Positions 5,421-6,092 of a stretch of 6,092 nucleotides of DNA are shown here, piece by piece. Origin of the DNA: CAYWNK01 sp047639615 (GTDB taxonomy: Bacteria > Planctomycetota > UBA1135 > GCA-002686595). The notes under the pieces were generated by a model that made no database searches, was not told where the DNA came from, and worked only from the letters and a program-made list of their open reading frames with translations. Each line of letters begins with the position of its first letter. The stretch's first letter is position 1. The translations under genes were made by a program, and so were the position numbers. The stretch is taken from NCBI GenBank assembly GCA_047639615.1, contig JBLIOL010000321.1:1-6092 (forward strand), given 5' to 3'.

Positions 5421-6092
5421 CTATCAGTTGGATTCCGATGAAGGGCACCACCCCGCGGTAGATCGCGGAGGTGGGGATGGACTTCGGGGCGACGCCGCGC
5501 AGGTAGAAGAGCGAGAAGCCGAAGGGCGGCGTGAGGAAGGACGTCTGCAGGTTCATGGCGAGCATGACGCCGAACCAGACCATTTCAGGGCCCTCGATGC
5601 CGACTGCTTCTGCTGCTGGTACTAGCAGCGGCAGCAGAATGAACGCGATCTCGAAGAAGTCGATGAAGAAGCCCAGGAAGAAGACCGCCAGGTTGGCCGC
5701 TACCAGGAGTCCGATTTTGCCGCCGGGTAGGTTCGACAGGAAACCCTCCACGTGCGTCGCGCCGCCGAGGCCGCGGAAGACGAGGATGAAGGCCGTCGAA
5801 CCGATCAGCAGGAAGATCACCATGGTCGACAGGCGCAGGGTTTCGCGCACGGTGCCGCGCAGTCCGGCCATGTCGAAGCGGCCACCGGCTTTGGCCAGCA
5901 GCAGCGCGCCTAGGGAACCGAGCGCACCCGCTTCGGTGGGCGTTGCGATGCCGCCGAAGATACTACCGAGCACCACCAGGATCAGCGCCAAGGGCGGCAG
6001 CATGACCTTGAACACTTGCAGGGCCAAAGCGCGTCCGCCAACGGGGCGCTCCTCCACGGGAATCGCCGGCGCCTTGTCGGGGTTGCGCCAGG
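5362..6092 (-). CDS. dctM: TRAP transporter large permease subunit (DctM family), C-terminal part
   Basis: TRAP carriers use a periplasmic solute-binding protein and a sodium gradient to import organic acids; DctM is the large membrane subunit that forms the transport path. The last 242 codons are visible, from the right window edge to TAA at 5362-5364; full proteins have roughly 430 or more residues, so about half is missing. Counting from the first full codon at 6090, membrane segments lie near 29-50, 89-108, 125-160 (two segments), 171-187 and 213-232. Diagnostic motifs are GGIATPTEAGALG (46-58), FIDFFEIAFILLPLLVP (142-158) and LQTSFLTPPFGFSLFYLRGV (181-200). The last two resemble the branch often annotated mannitol/chloroaromatic TRAP permeases; the substrate cannot be assigned. 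A GTG at 6057 is in frame but internal, since the frame is open to the edge. Small permease and binding protein genes would be expected upstream, outside the window. Confidence 0.95.
   Translation of the reverse strand, partial: WRNPDKAPAIPVEERPVGGRALALQVFKVMLPPLALILVVLGSIFGGIATPTEAGALGSLGALLLAKAGGRFDMAGLRGTVRETLRLSTMVIFLLIGSTAFILVFRGLGGATHVEGFLSNLPGGKIGLLVAANLAVFFLGFFIDFFEIAFILLPLLVPAAEAVGIEGPEMVWFGVMLAMNLQTSFLTPPFGFSLFYLRGVAPKSIPTSAIYRGVVPFIGIQLIALVLVICFPELVTAMLPER

Overview
The window is GC-rich bacterial DNA holding five protein genes (two cut by the window ends), two gene relics, and two blocks of palindromic repeats in the gaps. The combination of a secreted formylglycine-type sulfatase, an apparently exported SurE, a TRAP carrier and weak Shine-Dalgarno signals suggests an aquatic or marine heterotroph. 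Planctomycetota is the first guess, but Myxococcota or Proteobacteria are not excluded. No rRNA, tRNA or CRISPR was seen.

Layout. Positions 1-191 (minus) hold the first 63 codons of a DTW-domain protein, the family of tRNA-uridine aminocarboxypropyltransferases. It diverges from a MscS-like mechanosensitive channel at 285-1979 (plus), whose stop codon is followed at once by a perfect 10-bp hairpin. The gap 1980-2325 has no convincing gene. It contains two hairpins, an imperfect palindromic element of about 180 bp (2126-2304), a diverged second copy of that element's centre 111 bp upstream, and a short tandem duplication in the right arm.

Everything from 2326 to the right end is on the minus strand. 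In transcription order it runs: C-terminal 242 codons of a TRAP large permease (5362-6092), a near-perfect foldback palindrome (5161-5328), a relic of the 3' end of a second, diverged TRAP permease gene (about 5102-5163), a frameshifted C-terminal relic of an unidentified protein (4674-5075), an intact secreted sulfatase (3239-4579), and an exported-looking SurE nucleotidase (2326-3201) only 37 bp downstream.

How the parts may work together. Sulfatase and SurE are probably co-transcribed and both appear to act outside the cytoplasm, which fits removal of sulfate and phosphate from external substrates. The TRAP carrier could import an organic acid. The stretch between the TRAP gene and the sulfatase looks like a rearrangement scar: two partial genes beside a foldback element. 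The novelty here lies in these repeats and the scar, and in the exported SurE. I see no complete undescribed multi-gene system.
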